From: Pseudonocardia autotrophica
GTDB lineage: Bacteria > Actinomycetota > Actinomycetes > Mycobacteriales > Pseudonocardiaceae
Direction: 5' to 3'
NCBI RefSeq assembly: GCF_003945385.1
Contig: NZ_AP018920.1
Coordinates: 2,356,001 to 2,420,000, forward strand
Length of the DNA: 64,000 nt
The notes under the pieces were generated by a model. It searched no databases. It was not told where the DNA came from and saw nothing but the letters and a program-made list of their open reading frames with translations. Below, in pieces: positions 24,561 to 33,379 of the stretch; the first letter of the stretch is position 1; every line of letters starts with the position of its first letter. Made by a program: the position numbers and the translations under genes.

Positions 24561-25444
24561 CAGCCCGCCCGCAGCTGCTGCTCGATACCGGCGAGGGTCT
24601 GTTGCAGGTCCTCGGGGGTGTTGTCCCGGAAGACGCCGTCGTCGCCGAGGTCCTTGCGGGCCGCGTCGAGGACCTCCTGGTCGTGGTAGATCCGGACCAG
24701 GGTCGCGAGGTCCGGGTCCTGGGCCTGCTCGGCCCGGGCGACGAACAGGTTGATGTAGGGCTTCGCGGCGTCGGAGTCCGGATCCTCCTGGTACAGGACC
24801 TGGTCGGAGGTCAGGTTCGCCGAGGTCGCGTAGTTGTTGTTGACGATCGCGCCGTCCGCGCTGGGCAGGTTGGCCGCGGTCTGGGCCGCGTCGACCGGGG
24901 TGACGCTCACCCTCGATGCGGCCTGGTCGATGTCGGCCGGGGTCGAGGTGGTGGTGCCCCCGTCGGTCAGCGTCAGCAGCCCGGCGGACTGCAGCACGTT
25001 CAGCGCCCGGGCCTGGTTGACGGCGTCGTTCGGGACGACGATCTGGCCGCCGTCCGGGATCTGCGCGAGATCGGAGTGCCGGGTCGAGTACAACGGCAGC
25101 GGGTAGACGGCCGTCGCACCGATCGGTGTGAGGGTGTCGTCGTTCTGCACGTTGTAGTTGGCGAGGTACTGCAGGTGCTGGAACTGATTGAGGTCCAGCT
25201 GCCCCTGGGACAGTGCCGGATTGGGTTGGTTGTAGTCGGTGAAGTTGACCAGCTCGACGGTGATCCCCTCGGCGGCGGCCTTCTCGGTGAAGACGTTCCA
25301 GTAGGGCTCGGCGCCGTCGGACACCCCGATCCGGACGGTCCGGGAGTCGCCGTCGTCGGCGGGCGGCGCGGAGCCGGGGGCCGCGCACCCCGCCGCGAGT
25401 ACGGCGGCCGGGACCAGCAGTGACAGCGTGCGCAACAGGCGCAT
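24560..25444 (-). CDS. metQ: MetQ-type substrate-binding lipoprotein
   Basis: Lipoprotein of 294 residues. Signal peptide with lipobox LAAGC (Cys near 20), then the NlpA/MetQ fold: RIGVSDGAEPYWNVFTEKA, VELVNFTDYNQPN, LDLNQFQHLQYL, and NNNYATSANL near the ligand site. AGAGGA precedes ATG 25444. It is the first gene of the operon metQ-metN-metI-monooxygenase. The 317-nt upstream region was searched by eye for SAM riboswitch cores and Cys-leader peptides without success. Confidence 0.92.
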   Translation of the reverse strand: MRLLRTLSLLVPAAVLAAGCAAPGSAPPADDGDSRTVRIGVSDGAEPYWNVFTEKAAAEGITVELVNFTDYNQPNPALSQGQLDLNQFQHLQYLANYNVQNDDTLTPIGATAVYPLPLYSTRHSDLAQIPDGGQIVVPNDAVNQARALNVLQSAGLLTLTDGGTTTSTPADIDQAASRVSVTPVDAAQTAANLPSADGAIVNNNYATSANLTSDQVLYQEDPDSDAAKPYINLFVARAEQAQDPDLATLVRIYHDQEVLDAARKDLGDDGVFRDNTPEDLQQTLAGIEQQLRAG

Positions 25445-25761
25445 CGTGGTTCCTCTCGGCGCCGTGCCGCGGACGGGTGACGTCCGGGGGCGACGGCGCG
25501 GCAGTGCGTCGGAGACGTGCCGTGGCCGGGGATCGCGGCCGGTGCGGGACGGGACGCCGGCGGAAGCTGGTGCTCCGGGGACGTCTCCCGAGTGGACCGG
25601 GCCGCCGTCGTGGCCACCACCCGAGCGGGTACGGCCGCGACCGCGGGGCGGTCGGCACGGTCGCCGACGATACCTCCGCCGAACCGGCGGCGCCCGGGTG
25701 CTGCGACGACACTCACCGACGACGCTCACCGACGACGCTCACCGACGACCCGCGCGGTCGC
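25445..25761 (-). other. Intergenic region upstream of metQ
   Basis: 317 bp without a supported gene. It holds a 13-nt tandem repeat, CTCACCGACGACG three times plus a partial unit (25711-25749). It should carry the metQ promoter, but no convincing -10/-35 pair or riboswitch was identified. The whole strand is open in several frames only because of base composition. Confidence 0.6.
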
Positions 25762-26904
25762 TCAGACGCCGACCGGGCCGTGTTCGACCGGACCGTGCTC
25801 GATCAGGCCGTGCTCGACCAGGTTGCGGTCGATGAGGCCGTGCTCGATTGGACTGCGGTCGATGAGACAGTGCACCCCCTTCACCCGGTCCACGACCTGG
25901 GTCACCGCGAAATCACCGGCGGCGCTGAGGTAGAGGTAGGCCTGGGTCGGGGTCATCCCGGTGCGCTGCACCAGGAGCTCGACGGCCTGCTCGGCGCAGC
26001 GGCGCATCGCCTCGTCCAGATCGGCATCCAGCCCGGTGAGGATCCAGTGCCGCGGGGTCAGCGCCCACGGCGCCACCGGCGGTGGCGCCGGCTCCCGGGC
26101 CAGCGAGAGCCGCACGGTCACCCGCAGCGATCCCTCCAGCGCGGTGAGCGCGATCTCCCCGTTGCCCTGCGCGAGATGCGGATCGCCGAGATAGAAGCCG
26201 GCGCCCGCGGTCTGCACGGGCAGGTACAGCGACGTCCCGGCCACGAGCTCACGCAGATCGATGTTGCCGCCGAACGGGCCCGGCGGGATCGAGCTGCGCG
26301 GGGTGGATCCGGCCGGGGTGACCCCGCACAGCCCGAGGAACGGCCGGACGCCGATCAGCGCGCTGCCGCCGCGATGGGCGAACCGGGCGCGGGTGCCGCC
26401 GCCATCCGGGTCCTGTTCGAGACGGCAGAACGCGCTCTGCACCGGCTCGCCGCCCGGCTCCGGGAACCGGCCGGGCAGCAGCCCGCGGCCGTGCCGGGTG
26501 GAGATCACGCCGTAGGGGACGCGCGGCCGCAGCTCCAGGAAGTCGACCCGCAGCCAGTCCCCGGGGAGTGCGCCGTCGACGTGCACCGGACCGAGCACGA
26601 TGTGCGGGCCGGCCGGCGACGGCATGCGGTGCAGGTCCGAGCGGGCGAGCTCCACCGCGTCGTCGAGCACCTGCGCGGCGGGGACGCCGTGGGCGCCGAA
26701 GTAGCGGACCGGGTCGCGACCCTGGTCCTCCATCAGGCCCTCCTGGGAGACGGTGTCGAAGGTGACCGTCTCGCCCGATGCGATCCGCAGCACCGGTGCG
26801 CTCCGCGGAGTGGGCAGTGTCCCCCAGGTGACGGTCCGCGGGGTGCACCACAGGTAGTGGTCGGCGATGCCCGGATCCTGCCCGGCGAGCAGGATCTCGC
26901 TCAT
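25762..26904 (-). CDS. Acetamidase/formamidase-family amidase with repeat tail
   Basis: Amidase of 380 residues. Family features include GETVTFDT, HIVLGPVHVDGALPGDWL, FGGNIDLREL, YLGDPHLAQGNGEI (metal-binding Asp/His, typical of FmdA) and LYLSAAGDFAVTQVVD. It releases ammonia from formamide-like amides. ATG 26904 overlaps the deaminase stop. The last 34 residues after the usual C-terminus are pentapeptides such as LIDRS, PIEHG, LIDRN, LVEHG, LIEHG, PVEHG coded by a 15-nt array. This extension is unusual. Last gene of the nitrogen-catabolic operon. Confidence 0.9.
   Translation of the reverse strand: MSEILLAGQDPGIADHYLWCTPRTVTWGTLPTPRSAPVLRIASGETVTFDTVSQEGLMEDQGRDPVRYFGAHGVPAAQVLDDAVELARSDLHRMPSPAGPHIVLGPVHVDGALPGDWLRVDFLELRPRVPYGVISTRHGRGLLPGRFPEPGGEPVQSAFCRLEQDPDGGGTRARFAHRGGSALIGVRPFLGLCGVTPAGSTPRSSIPPGPFGGNIDLRELVAGTSLYLPVQTAGAGFYLGDPHLAQGNGEIALTALEGSLRVTVRLSLAREPAPPPVAPWALTPRHWILTGLDADLDEAMRRCAEQAVELLVQRTGMTPTQAYLYLSAAGDFAVTQVVDRVKGVHCLIDRSPIEHGLIDRNLVEHGLIEHGPVEHGPVGV
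25776..25865 (-). repeat. 15-nt minisatellite coding the amidase tail
   Basis: Six consecutive 15-nt units (25776-25790, 25791-25805, 25806-25820, 25821-25835, 25836-25850, 25851-25865), all in frame and ending 14 nt before the stop codon. Units are GGCCGTGCTCGATCA-like. They alternate acidic-His (IEHG) and acidic-Arg (LIDR) pentapeptides. Confidence 0.9.
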
Positions 26905-27389
26905 CGGGCGGTTCCGGCGATCCGGTCGGCCCGCTGCGGCATCCAGTACCCGGCGTGCACCTCGCGCGCACCGGGCACCGGCACCGGACCCTCGACCTCG
27001 ATCGGGTGCGGTGCGGCGGCGAGCACGGTGCGACACGGCAGCGACGTCCGGGCGCCCTCGCCGTCGCCCGCGGTCAGCCCGGCCAGCTCCGCCCGGCCCA
27101 GGGCGTACACCACCCGGGACACCGTCGACCAGCCGATCGCACCGGCGCACATCGCGCACGGTTCGGCGCTGGCGCAGAGCGTCGCCCCGCCGGGAACCGC
27201 GCGCAGCAGCGCCAGCTCGGCGTGCGCGGTCGGGTCCCGGTCGCTGACCACGGTGTTCCGGGCCTCGCCGAGCACGACGCCCGCCGCGTCGAGAAGGACC
27301 GCGCCGAACGGATGATCACCGCGCGCGCGGGCCTGCCCGGCGAGCTCGACCGCACGGGCCAGCGCGCCGGGCTCCCCGGTATCGCTCAC
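26901..27389 (-). CDS. Nucleoside/cytosine deaminase family protein
   Basis: Zinc deaminase of 162 residues. The zinc site is AHAEL (His/Glu) with PCAMC (two Cys). DHPFGAVLL and NTVVSDRDPTAHAE fit the CMP/dCMP or guanine deaminase group. GTG 27389 overlaps the stop of the upstream gene (GTGA). In this operon it would deaminate a cytosine-, guanine- or related cyclic amidine, releasing ammonia before ring opening by the amidohydrolase. Confidence 0.9.
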   Translation of the reverse strand: MSDTGEPGALARAVELAGQARARGDHPFGAVLLDAAGVVLGEARNTVVSDRDPTAHAELALLRAVPGGATLCASAEPCAMCAGAIGWSTVSRVVYALGRAELAGLTAGDGEGARTSLPCRTVLAAAPHPIEVEGPVPVPGAREVHAGYWMPQRADRIAGTAR

Positions 27390-27796
27390 CGGGATCCGCC
27401 CGGGCCGGGGGACGCGCCGTCCCGCAGGTGCCCGAGCCAGCCGTCGGTGTGGGTGATCTCGGTGACCGTCCCGGCCTCGGTCGCACCGGAGCGGCACACC
27501 ATGCTGAGGCTGTGCCGTCCGTCGTCGAGCCGGATCACCGAGAGCTCCAGCTCGGCGGGCTCGCGCGGCAGCAGGCGCCCGAACAGGTCGGCGTAGGACA
27601 CCTCGTAGAGCTCACCGGGGACCGACCAGCCGTCGGCCCCGGTGTGCCGGATCCCGGGGAACACGTCGGCGAAGGAGTAGAAGCGGTACTCCGGCGCGGT
27701 GCGCACCCGGCCCGCGAACCGGGCACCGGCCAGCGAGTCGTTGAGCTCCCCGCCGCTCATGGCCTGGCCGTTGACGAACATCAGGACGGTGGTCAC
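27386..27796 (-). CDS. Stand-alone AtzF_C-like (allophanate hydrolase C-domain) protein
   Basis: Protein of 136 residues resembling the C-terminal domain of allophanate hydrolase (gamma-glutamylcyclotransferase-like fold): MFVNGQAMSGGELNDSLAGA, then RTAPEYRFYSFADVFPGI and VPGELYEVSYADLFGRLL. In allophanate hydrolase this domain completes conversion of the carboxylated intermediate. Stand-alone copies are of unknown function. GTG start and both ends overlap neighbours, so it belongs to the same translated unit, and the context again says urea- or ureide-type nitrogen. Confidence 0.78.
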   Translation of the reverse strand: MTTVLMFVNGQAMSGGELNDSLAGARFAGRVRTAPEYRFYSFADVFPGIRHTGADGWSVPGELYEVSYADLFGRLLPREPAELELSVIRLDDGRHSLSMVCRSGATEAGTVTEITHTDGWLGHLRDGASPGPGGSR

Positions 27797-28446
27797 CGGA
27801 TACTCCCTGCGCGGATCGCGTGTTCGGCTGCTGCCGCCTGCGCCCGGACGAGATCGCCCGAGCTCAGCGCATCGAGCAGCTCGCGGTGCTGACGGACGGG
27901 TTCGTGGCCGGGCTGCTGGACGTAGTCGTCCGCCGGGTAGAGGAAGGTCTGCCGGTCCAGCAGCGACGGGCCGAGCGCCGCGAAGGCCTCCCGGTTGAGC
28001 GCCATGTGCAGGTCCAGGTGCACCATCCGGTAGTCCGCACTCGCGGTCCCGTGCTGTGCGACGGCCTCGGCCAGCGGATCGAGCATCGCGTAGAGCCGGT
28101 CCCAGTCGACGCGGCCGGTCCGGGCGACCAGCAGCTTGGCCGCGGCCTGGTCGAAGGCGACCCGCAGCTCGTGCAGCTCGGCCCTGGCCTCGTCACCGAA
28201 CTCGACGACGACCAGATGGCCGCGGCGCAGCCGGTCGACCAGTCCGTCGGAGGCCAGCCGCTGCAGCGCCTCGCGCACCGGGGTGCGGCTCACCTCCAGC
28301 TCGTCGGCGATCTCCTCCTCGACCAGCCTGCGCCCGCCGCGGTACTCGCCGCTGGTGATCTGCTGGCGCAGGAACCGGTACACCCGTTCCCGCGCCGGTG
28401 GCGCTCCGGAGGCGGCCCGGACCGTCGGCGTTCCCGATGTGCTCAT
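27793..28446 (-). CDS. GntR-family regulator, FCD type
   Basis: Regulator of 217 residues. The winged helix (LVEEEIADELEVSRTPVREAL, residues about 40-60) is followed by an all-helical FCD ligand domain with metal-site residues (D, H and H in LHELRVAFDQ, HLDLHMALN and QHRELLDAL). It is embedded in the operon (ATGA overlaps both sides) and so probably senses a pathway intermediate. The TTGGATCCAA palindrome in front of the operon is a likely operator. Confidence 0.92.
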   Translation of the reverse strand: MSTSGTPTVRAASGAPPARERVYRFLRQQITSGEYRGGRRLVEEEIADELEVSRTPVREALQRLASDGLVDRLRRGHLVVVEFGDEARAELHELRVAFDQAAAKLLVARTGRVDWDRLYAMLDPLAEAVAQHGTASADYRMVHLDLHMALNREAFAALGPSLLDRQTFLYPADDYVQQPGHEPVRQHRELLDALSSGDLVRAQAAAAEHAIRAGSIR

Positions 28447-29279
28447 CGGCTCAGCTCCCGCAACAGCCGAGCCCGGCAGGCGTTGGTCACCCGCTGCATC
28501 AACGTCCCCGACATCACGCTCATCCCGGCGGTCAGTGCTGCGGTCTGCAGCGTGGAGGTCCGGTTGTTCAGGTCGAACAGGTACCTGCCCGGAGCGAGGA
28601 TCCGCGCGGTGTCGAAGGCGAACGGCCGCTGCTCCGATTCGGGGGTCTCCCCCCAGGTGGTGGTGTTGACGACCAGCGTAGGCGAGAGGTCCGCGGCGTC
28701 GGCCGGGCTCACCGCGGTGGCGTCGAACGCCGTGGCCCACCCGGTGAGTGCCGCCGCGTTGCGGGCGCTGCCGAACAGCTCGGCCCGCGGCCAGGCCCGG
28801 CGCACGGCCGCGGCGACCGAGCGGGCGGAGCCGCCGGAGCCCAGCACCAGCACCTGCGGCGGTGCGTCGCCGGGCAGCAGCGCCTGCATCGCGGCCTGGG
28901 CGGCCCAGGTGTTCGTGTTGACCCCCAGCACCCCCTGTGCCGTGCGGACCAGGGTGTCGGCGGCGACGATCCGGGTCGCCGAGGCGGTCATGGCCGGCAG
29001 CCGGGAGGCGAGCTCGATCTTCCACGGGCTCAGGACCAGCGCCAGCGACCAGGACCGGTCGGCGAGCAGCGCATCCGGGTCGTCGAACGGGACCGATCCG
29101 CCGGGGGTGATCCCCTCGGCGGCGAAGGCGTCGGCGAGCAGGCTCCCGGCCAGCGCGCGGCTCGCGGTCGTCCCGATGCCGGCGACGACCGGCGGCGCCG
29201 GTGCCCGGTCGGGAGGGGTGAGTGTGACCTCGTGGAGCATCGACTCGACGACGTCGAGTACGGCGGGCGCACTCTGCAC
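28443..29279 (-). CDS. Shikimate-dehydrogenase-like protein, altered active site
   Basis: Protein of 278 residues with the two-domain AroE architecture. The N-terminal half has SPWKIELA (the Lys that corresponds to the catalytic Lys). GVNTNTWAAQAAM stands where AroE has NTD-x2-G, so the catalytic Asp is replaced by Asn. The NAD(P) loop LVLGSGGSARSVAAAV is normal. It sits in a catabolic operon rather than with aromatic biosynthesis genes. It may reduce another hydroxy-acid-like substrate, or have another role. GTG 29279 follows the amidohydrolase by 3 nt. Confidence 0.82.
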   Translation of the reverse strand: MQSAPAVLDVVESMLHEVTLTPPDRAPAPPVVAGIGTTASRALAGSLLADAFAAEGITPGGSVPFDDPDALLADRSWSLALVLSPWKIELASRLPAMTASATRIVAADTLVRTAQGVLGVNTNTWAAQAAMQALLPGDAPPQVLVLGSGGSARSVAAAVRRAWPRAELFGSARNAAALTGWATAFDATAVSPADAADLSPTLVVNTTTWGETPESEQRPFAFDTARILAPGRYLFDLNNRTSTLQTAALTAGMSVMSGTLMQRVTNACRARLLRELSR

Positions 29280-29282
29280 GAT

Positions 29283-30647
29283 CTACCTCGTTCCTCGGTT
29301 CGGCACCGGCCGCGGACGGACCTGGCGCCCGGACGGCGGCCCGACGATCTCGCCGTCGTGGTGCACGATCGTCCCGCGCAGGAACGTCGTCTCCACCGCC
29401 CCGCGCAGCGGCCAGCCGGCGTACGGGGTGGCGTTGTGCTTGGAGTGCAGGCCGGACGCGTCGAGCGGGTACTCCCGGTCCGGATCGACGACGACGAGAT
29501 CGGCGTCGAAACCGGGGGCGATGTGCCCCTTGCCGGGCATCGACCAGCGCCGGGCCGGGGTGTAGGAGCACAGCCGGACGACGTCGGAGACGGTGAGCCG
29601 CCCCCGCGCCGCCTCGGTGAGCATCAGCGGGAGCATCGTCTCCACCCCGATGAAGCCGCCGTAGGCCCGCCAGACGTCGGTCTCGGCCTGCTCGGCGCAG
29701 GTGTGCGGGGCGTGGTCGGTGGCGACCATGTCGAGATCGCCGCGGTCGATCCCGGCCCACAGTGCCGCCACGTCGCCGGCCGGGCGGATCGGCGGGTTGA
29801 GCTTGATCAGGTTGCCGTGAGTGTCGTAGGCGGAGTCGTCCAGGAGCAGGTGCGACACCAGCGCCTCGGCGGTGACCCGGTGGCCCTCGGCCCGCAGGTT
29901 CACCAGCCGCCGCAGGCCGGCGGCGCTGGACAGGTGGTGGATGTGCAGCTGCGCGCCCGCCTCGGTGGCCAGGGTGATGATCCGGGTGACCGCCTCGGTC
30001 TCGATGAAGTCCGGACGGCTCTCCAGGTGGGCCCGCGGATCGGTGCGGCCGGAGGCGCGCAGCCGGTCGATCAGCATCCGCAGGATGTGGTCGTTCTCCG
30101 CGTGCACGCCCACGACCAGGCCCTCGCGTGCGGCGGCCTCCAGCCCGCGGAAGATCGCGGCGTCGTCCGGGCACCGGTTGTCGCCGGTGGTCTGGCCCAT
30201 GAACAGCTTCAGGCCCATCGCACCCTGCGCGGCGACGCCTGCGATCTCGTCCGCGTTGTCGTGGTCGATCATCCCGTATAGCCCGAAGTCCACGTGCGCT
30301 TTGTCCCGCACCAGCTCCAGCTTCTCGGCGAACCGGGCGGCGGTGGTCACCGGCGGGCTGGTGTTGGGCATGTCGACGATCGTCGTGACACCTCCCGCGG
30401 CGGCCGCCCGGGTACCGCTGCCGAAGTCCTCCTTCTCGGTCATCCCGGGCTCGCGCAGATGCACGTGCACGTCGACCAGCCCGGGCAGGACGAGCCGGCC
30501 CGTGCAGTCGTGCTCGCGGGCGGCCCGCAGCCGCAGGTCCGGGCCCGTCGCGACGACGACGCCGTCGCGCACCGCGACATCCATCTCGGCGCTCCCGTCG
30601 TGCGTGACGACGGTGCCGCCGCGCAGGATGAGGTCGGGATCGGTCAC
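29283..30647 (-). CDS. Dihydroorotase/allantoinase-type cyclic amidohydrolase
   Basis: Amidohydrolase of 454 residues with the binuclear zinc site: HVHLREPG (His61, His63), carboxylated Lys147 (LKLFMGQ), His182 (VHAEND), His238 (HIHHLSS) and catalytic Asp311 (ATDHAPH). It opens a cyclic amide such as allantoin, dihydropyrimidine, hydantoin or dihydroorotate. A housekeeping pyrimidine role is unlikely because no other pyr genes are nearby and the neighbours are uptake and catabolic genes. GGAGGAG precedes GTG 30647. Confidence 0.93.
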   Translation of the reverse strand: MTDPDLILRGGTVVTHDGSAEMDVAVRDGVVVATGPDLRLRAAREHDCTGRLVLPGLVDVHVHLREPGMTEKEDFGSGTRAAAAGGVTTIVDMPNTSPPVTTAARFAEKLELVRDKAHVDFGLYGMIDHDNADEIAGVAAQGAMGLKLFMGQTTGDNRCPDDAAIFRGLEAAAREGLVVGVHAENDHILRMLIDRLRASGRTDPRAHLESRPDFIETEAVTRIITLATEAGAQLHIHHLSSAAGLRRLVNLRAEGHRVTAEALVSHLLLDDSAYDTHGNLIKLNPPIRPAGDVAALWAGIDRGDLDMVATDHAPHTCAEQAETDVWRAYGGFIGVETMLPLMLTEAARGRLTVSDVVRLCSYTPARRWSMPGKGHIAPGFDADLVVVDPDREYPLDASGLHSKHNATPYAGWPLRGAVETTFLRGTIVHHDGEIVGPPSGRQVRPRPVPNRGTR

Positions 30648-30693
30648 TGGTTCTCCTCCACTCGACGGACACTCATCGGATCCGGCCCGCTGG

Positions 30694-31752
30694 TCATGCC
30701 ACGCGCAGCGCGGGTTCCTCGGCGTAGATCTCGGTGATCGGTCCGAGGTCGAACAGGGTCTCGGCGCTCACATCGAGCCCGCCGCGGGTCACCGCGGCCG
30801 CGCTCTCCCGCGCCTGGGCGTCGGTGAGCAGCCCGACGTGCTGGGCGCCGTCCGTGCTGCGGATCAGCTCGGTCTGCACCCGCAGCGCCTCGGCCGTGGC
30901 CTCGGGATCGAGACCGAGCCCGGCGCCGTAGTTGTTCAGGGTGATGTCGAGGGCCATCTCCGGGTCGGCCAGCGCGTCGTTCCAGCCACGGATCTCGGCG
31001 CGCAGGAAGGCCTTGACCTTCTCCGGCTCGGCGTCCAGATCCTCCTGCTTGACGATGTAGGTCTGGCCCGGGAGCCGGAAACCGACGTCGGCCAGCAGCA
31101 TCGTCTCGACGTCGAAGCCCTTGACCCGCAGGTCGATCGGCTGGTTGTTGAGGAAGCCGAGGTAGCCGTCGAACTCGCCGGTCGTCATGGCGATCGGATC
31201 GCCCTGTACCGGGACGGTGGAGATCTGCTGGTCGTTCAGGTCCATCGAGGCCAGGAAATTGCGCCACACCGGCTCGCTGGACGACGAGCAACCGATGGTC
31301 TTGCCGCGCAGGTCCTCCAGCGAGCGGATCGGGGAGTCCGCCATCGAGACGATGCATCCGGCGTAGCGCTGGTACACCGCTCCGACGATCTTCAGCGGGG
31401 CGCCCTGGGCGACCGCGGCGCCGACGATCGGTACCTGGGAGACCCCGGCGAAGGTGCGTTCCAGCACGTCGGACTCGATCGGTGCCGCGGTCGGGCCACC
31501 GGAGACGATCTCGGAGCCGGAGAAGCCCTCCTCCCGGTAGTAGCCGCGGTCCTCGGCGACATAGGAGCCGACGAACTGGGCGTTCATCAGCCAGGCGAGG
31601 CGCTGGGAGGCGACGCCGAGCCCGTCGGTGCTGCCTGCGGGACCGTCGGTGCCGGAGACGCAGGCGCTCAGCGCGGCCGGGGCGAGCAGCGCGGCGCCGC
31701 CCAGGGTGAGGCCGCGCCGCAGGAGCTGACGGCGGGAGAGGGTGCCGGACAT
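30694..31752 (-). CDS. NMT1/THI5-like ABC substrate-binding lipoprotein
   Basis: Lipoprotein of 352 residues. The start is twin-arginine-like (SRRQLLRRGLTLGG) and ends in lipobox LSAC. The mature domain shows SSSSEPVWRNFLA, GEFDGYLGFLNNQP and YIVKQEDLD, typical of NMT1/ThiY/TauA-like binding proteins for N-heterocycles, ureides or sulfonates. AAGGAA lies 7 nt before ATG 31752. Its two permeases and ATPase precede it on the same strand, and the amidohydrolase follows after 46 nt. Confidence 0.9.
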   Translation of the reverse strand: MSGTLSRRQLLRRGLTLGGAALLAPAALSACVSGTDGPAGSTDGLGVASQRLAWLMNAQFVGSYVAEDRGYYREEGFSGSEIVSGGPTAAPIESDVLERTFAGVSQVPIVGAAVAQGAPLKIVGAVYQRYAGCIVSMADSPIRSLEDLRGKTIGCSSSSEPVWRNFLASMDLNDQQISTVPVQGDPIAMTTGEFDGYLGFLNNQPIDLRVKGFDVETMLLADVGFRLPGQTYIVKQEDLDAEPEKVKAFLRAEIRGWNDALADPEMALDITLNNYGAGLGLDPEATAEALRVQTELIRSTDGAQHVGLLTDAQARESAAAVTRGGLDVSAETLFDLGPITEIYAEEPALRVA

Positions 31753-31787
31753 GTCGGGTTCCTTCGTGACGGGGGCGGGGAACGAGA

Positions 31788-32624
31788 TCAGAGCCGGCCG
31801 GCCATGCGGGCGGCGACGAGCGACTCGACGACCGAGGCGAGCTGGTAGAGGCAGATGCTGGTGAAGGTCAGCAGCGCGACGCCGGACCACAGCCGGTCGA
31901 ACTGGAACTGGTTGGCGTCGAGCAGCATCTGGCCGCCGAGCCCGGCGCCGGTGGAGAGCCACTCGGCGAGCAGCGCCCCGATCATCGCCTGGGTGACCGC
32001 GATCCGGGCCGCCGCGAACCAGTGGGGGAGTGCGTGCGGCAGGGCGAACTTGCGGAACCGGTCGAAGGTGCTGCCGCCGTAGGCGTCGCACATGTCGACC
32101 AGCGACCGTGGGGTCCGTGCGATCCCGTCCAGCATCATCAGCAGCGCCGGGACGAACACGACCGCCGCGCCGATCAGGGCGGCCGAGGTGAGGCCGCGGC
32201 CGAAGACGAGCACCAGGATCGGTGCGACGACGACCATCGGGATCGCGCTGAGCGCGGTGACCGACGGGATGAACATCCGCTCCAGCAGCCGGGAGAAGTA
32301 GAAGAGCAGTGTCACCGCCGCCGCGAGACCGAGCCCTGCGACGTATCCGAGCGCGGCGTCGCCCAGCGTGACACCGAGCCTGCTCAACAGCTCCGCCCGC
32401 TGCGCCGGCGCGTCCGGTCCGGAGACCACGTAGCGCCAGACGTCGAGCGGGGTCTTGGCGATGAAGTCGCTGACGCCGACCAGCTGCACGAACGCGGTCC
32501 ACGCGACGAGGACCAGCGCGAGCGCGGCGACCGCGGAGGCGATCGTCGAGGCGACCCGGGTGCCGGCCTGGCGCAGCAGCTCACGGTTCGGTGTGCGGGT
32601 GGCGAACTCGGCGGGGGTGCTCAT
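31788..32624 (-). CDS. ABC permease (TauC/SsuC type) 1
   Basis: Permease of 278 residues, six spans. BPD-type coupling loop DMCDAYGGSTFDRFRKFALP. ATG 32624 overlaps the stop of permease 2. The long upstream reading frame is the shadow of permease 2. Heterodimer partner of the next gene. Together with the NMT1-like lipoprotein they form an importer for a nitrogenous compound. Confidence 0.9.
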   Translation of the reverse strand: MSTPAEFATRTPNRELLRQAGTRVASTIASAVAALALVLVAWTAFVQLVGVSDFIAKTPLDVWRYVVSGPDAPAQRAELLSRLGVTLGDAALGYVAGLGLAAAVTLLFYFSRLLERMFIPSVTALSAIPMVVVAPILVLVFGRGLTSAALIGAAVVFVPALLMMLDGIARTPRSLVDMCDAYGGSTFDRFRKFALPHALPHWFAAARIAVTQAMIGALLAEWLSTGAGLGGQMLLDANQFQFDRLWSGVALLTFTSICLYQLASVVESLVAARMAGRL

Positions 32625-33379
32625 GCGCGCACCTCCTGCTCGTTCGGGGCCCACGGGACCAGGCGGCGCGACACCACGTTCATCGCGAGGAACAGCAGCG
32701 CCGTGAGCAGCCCGGCGACCAGCGCGATACCCCAGGTGCGGGCGACGTCGCTCTGCTGCTGGGACACGACCAGCGCGGCGCCGAGACCGGTGCGCTGGCC
32801 CATGAACTCGCCGACGATCGTCCCGAGCACCGCACCGGGAACACCGATCCGCAGTGCGGTGAGGATGCTCGGCAGCGCGTAGCGGAACTGCACCTTGCGC
32901 AGCAGCTGCAGCCGGTTCCCGCCGAAGGCGTGGATCATGTCGGCGCTGGTGCGCGCGGTCTGCCGCAGACCGTTGAGTGCGCCGACCAGGGTGATGAAGA
33001 AGACCGAGATCGCCGCCAGGATCGCCGAGATGACCTGGCCGTTGAACACCGCGGACAGGATCGGTGCGATCGCGATCAGCGGGACGCAGGCCGAGGCGAC
33101 ACCGATCTGGACGAACACCCGTTCCAGCGGTGGCACGGTCACCACCAGCGCCGCGCAGCCGAGCGCGGCGAGGTTGCCCCAGAGGTAGCCGACCGCGGCG
33201 GACTGGAACGTGGTGAGCAGGTGCGGGCCGTAGTACGCCCACCCGTCCTGGACCATCCCCGCGACGATCGCGGTGGGGGTGGCGATGCCGGGGCCGGCGA
33301 GCCCGGTCGCGCCGACGACCTGCCAGGCCACCGCGATGACCAGTGCGCCGGCCAGGCCGGGGCTCAGCAGCCGGTTCAT
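32621..33379 (-). CDS. ABC permease (TauC/SsuC type) 2
   Basis: Permease of 252 residues with six spans and coupling loop DMIHAFGGNRLQLLRKVQFR. ATG 33379 overlaps the ATPase stop (ATGA). Two different permease genes, rather than one used as a homodimer, indicate a heteromeric channel, as in ThiX/ThiY-like and some hydantoin or pyrimidine importers. Confidence 0.9.
   Translation of the reverse strand: MNRLLSPGLAGALVIAVAWQVVGATGLAGPGIATPTAIVAGMVQDGWAYYGPHLLTTFQSAAVGYLWGNLAALGCAALVVTVPPLERVFVQIGVASACVPLIAIAPILSAVFNGQVISAILAAISVFFITLVGALNGLRQTARTSADMIHAFGGNRLQLLRKVQFRYALPSILTALRIGVPGAVLGTIVGEFMGQRTGLGAALVVSQQQSDVARTWGIALVAGLLTALLFLAMNVVSRRLVPWAPNEQEVRA

Noticed and set aside
25445..25761. SAM riboswitch (SAM-I or SAM-IV) before metQ
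   Set aside because: None of the core sequences recalled for these classes is present. Hairpins there are compositional.
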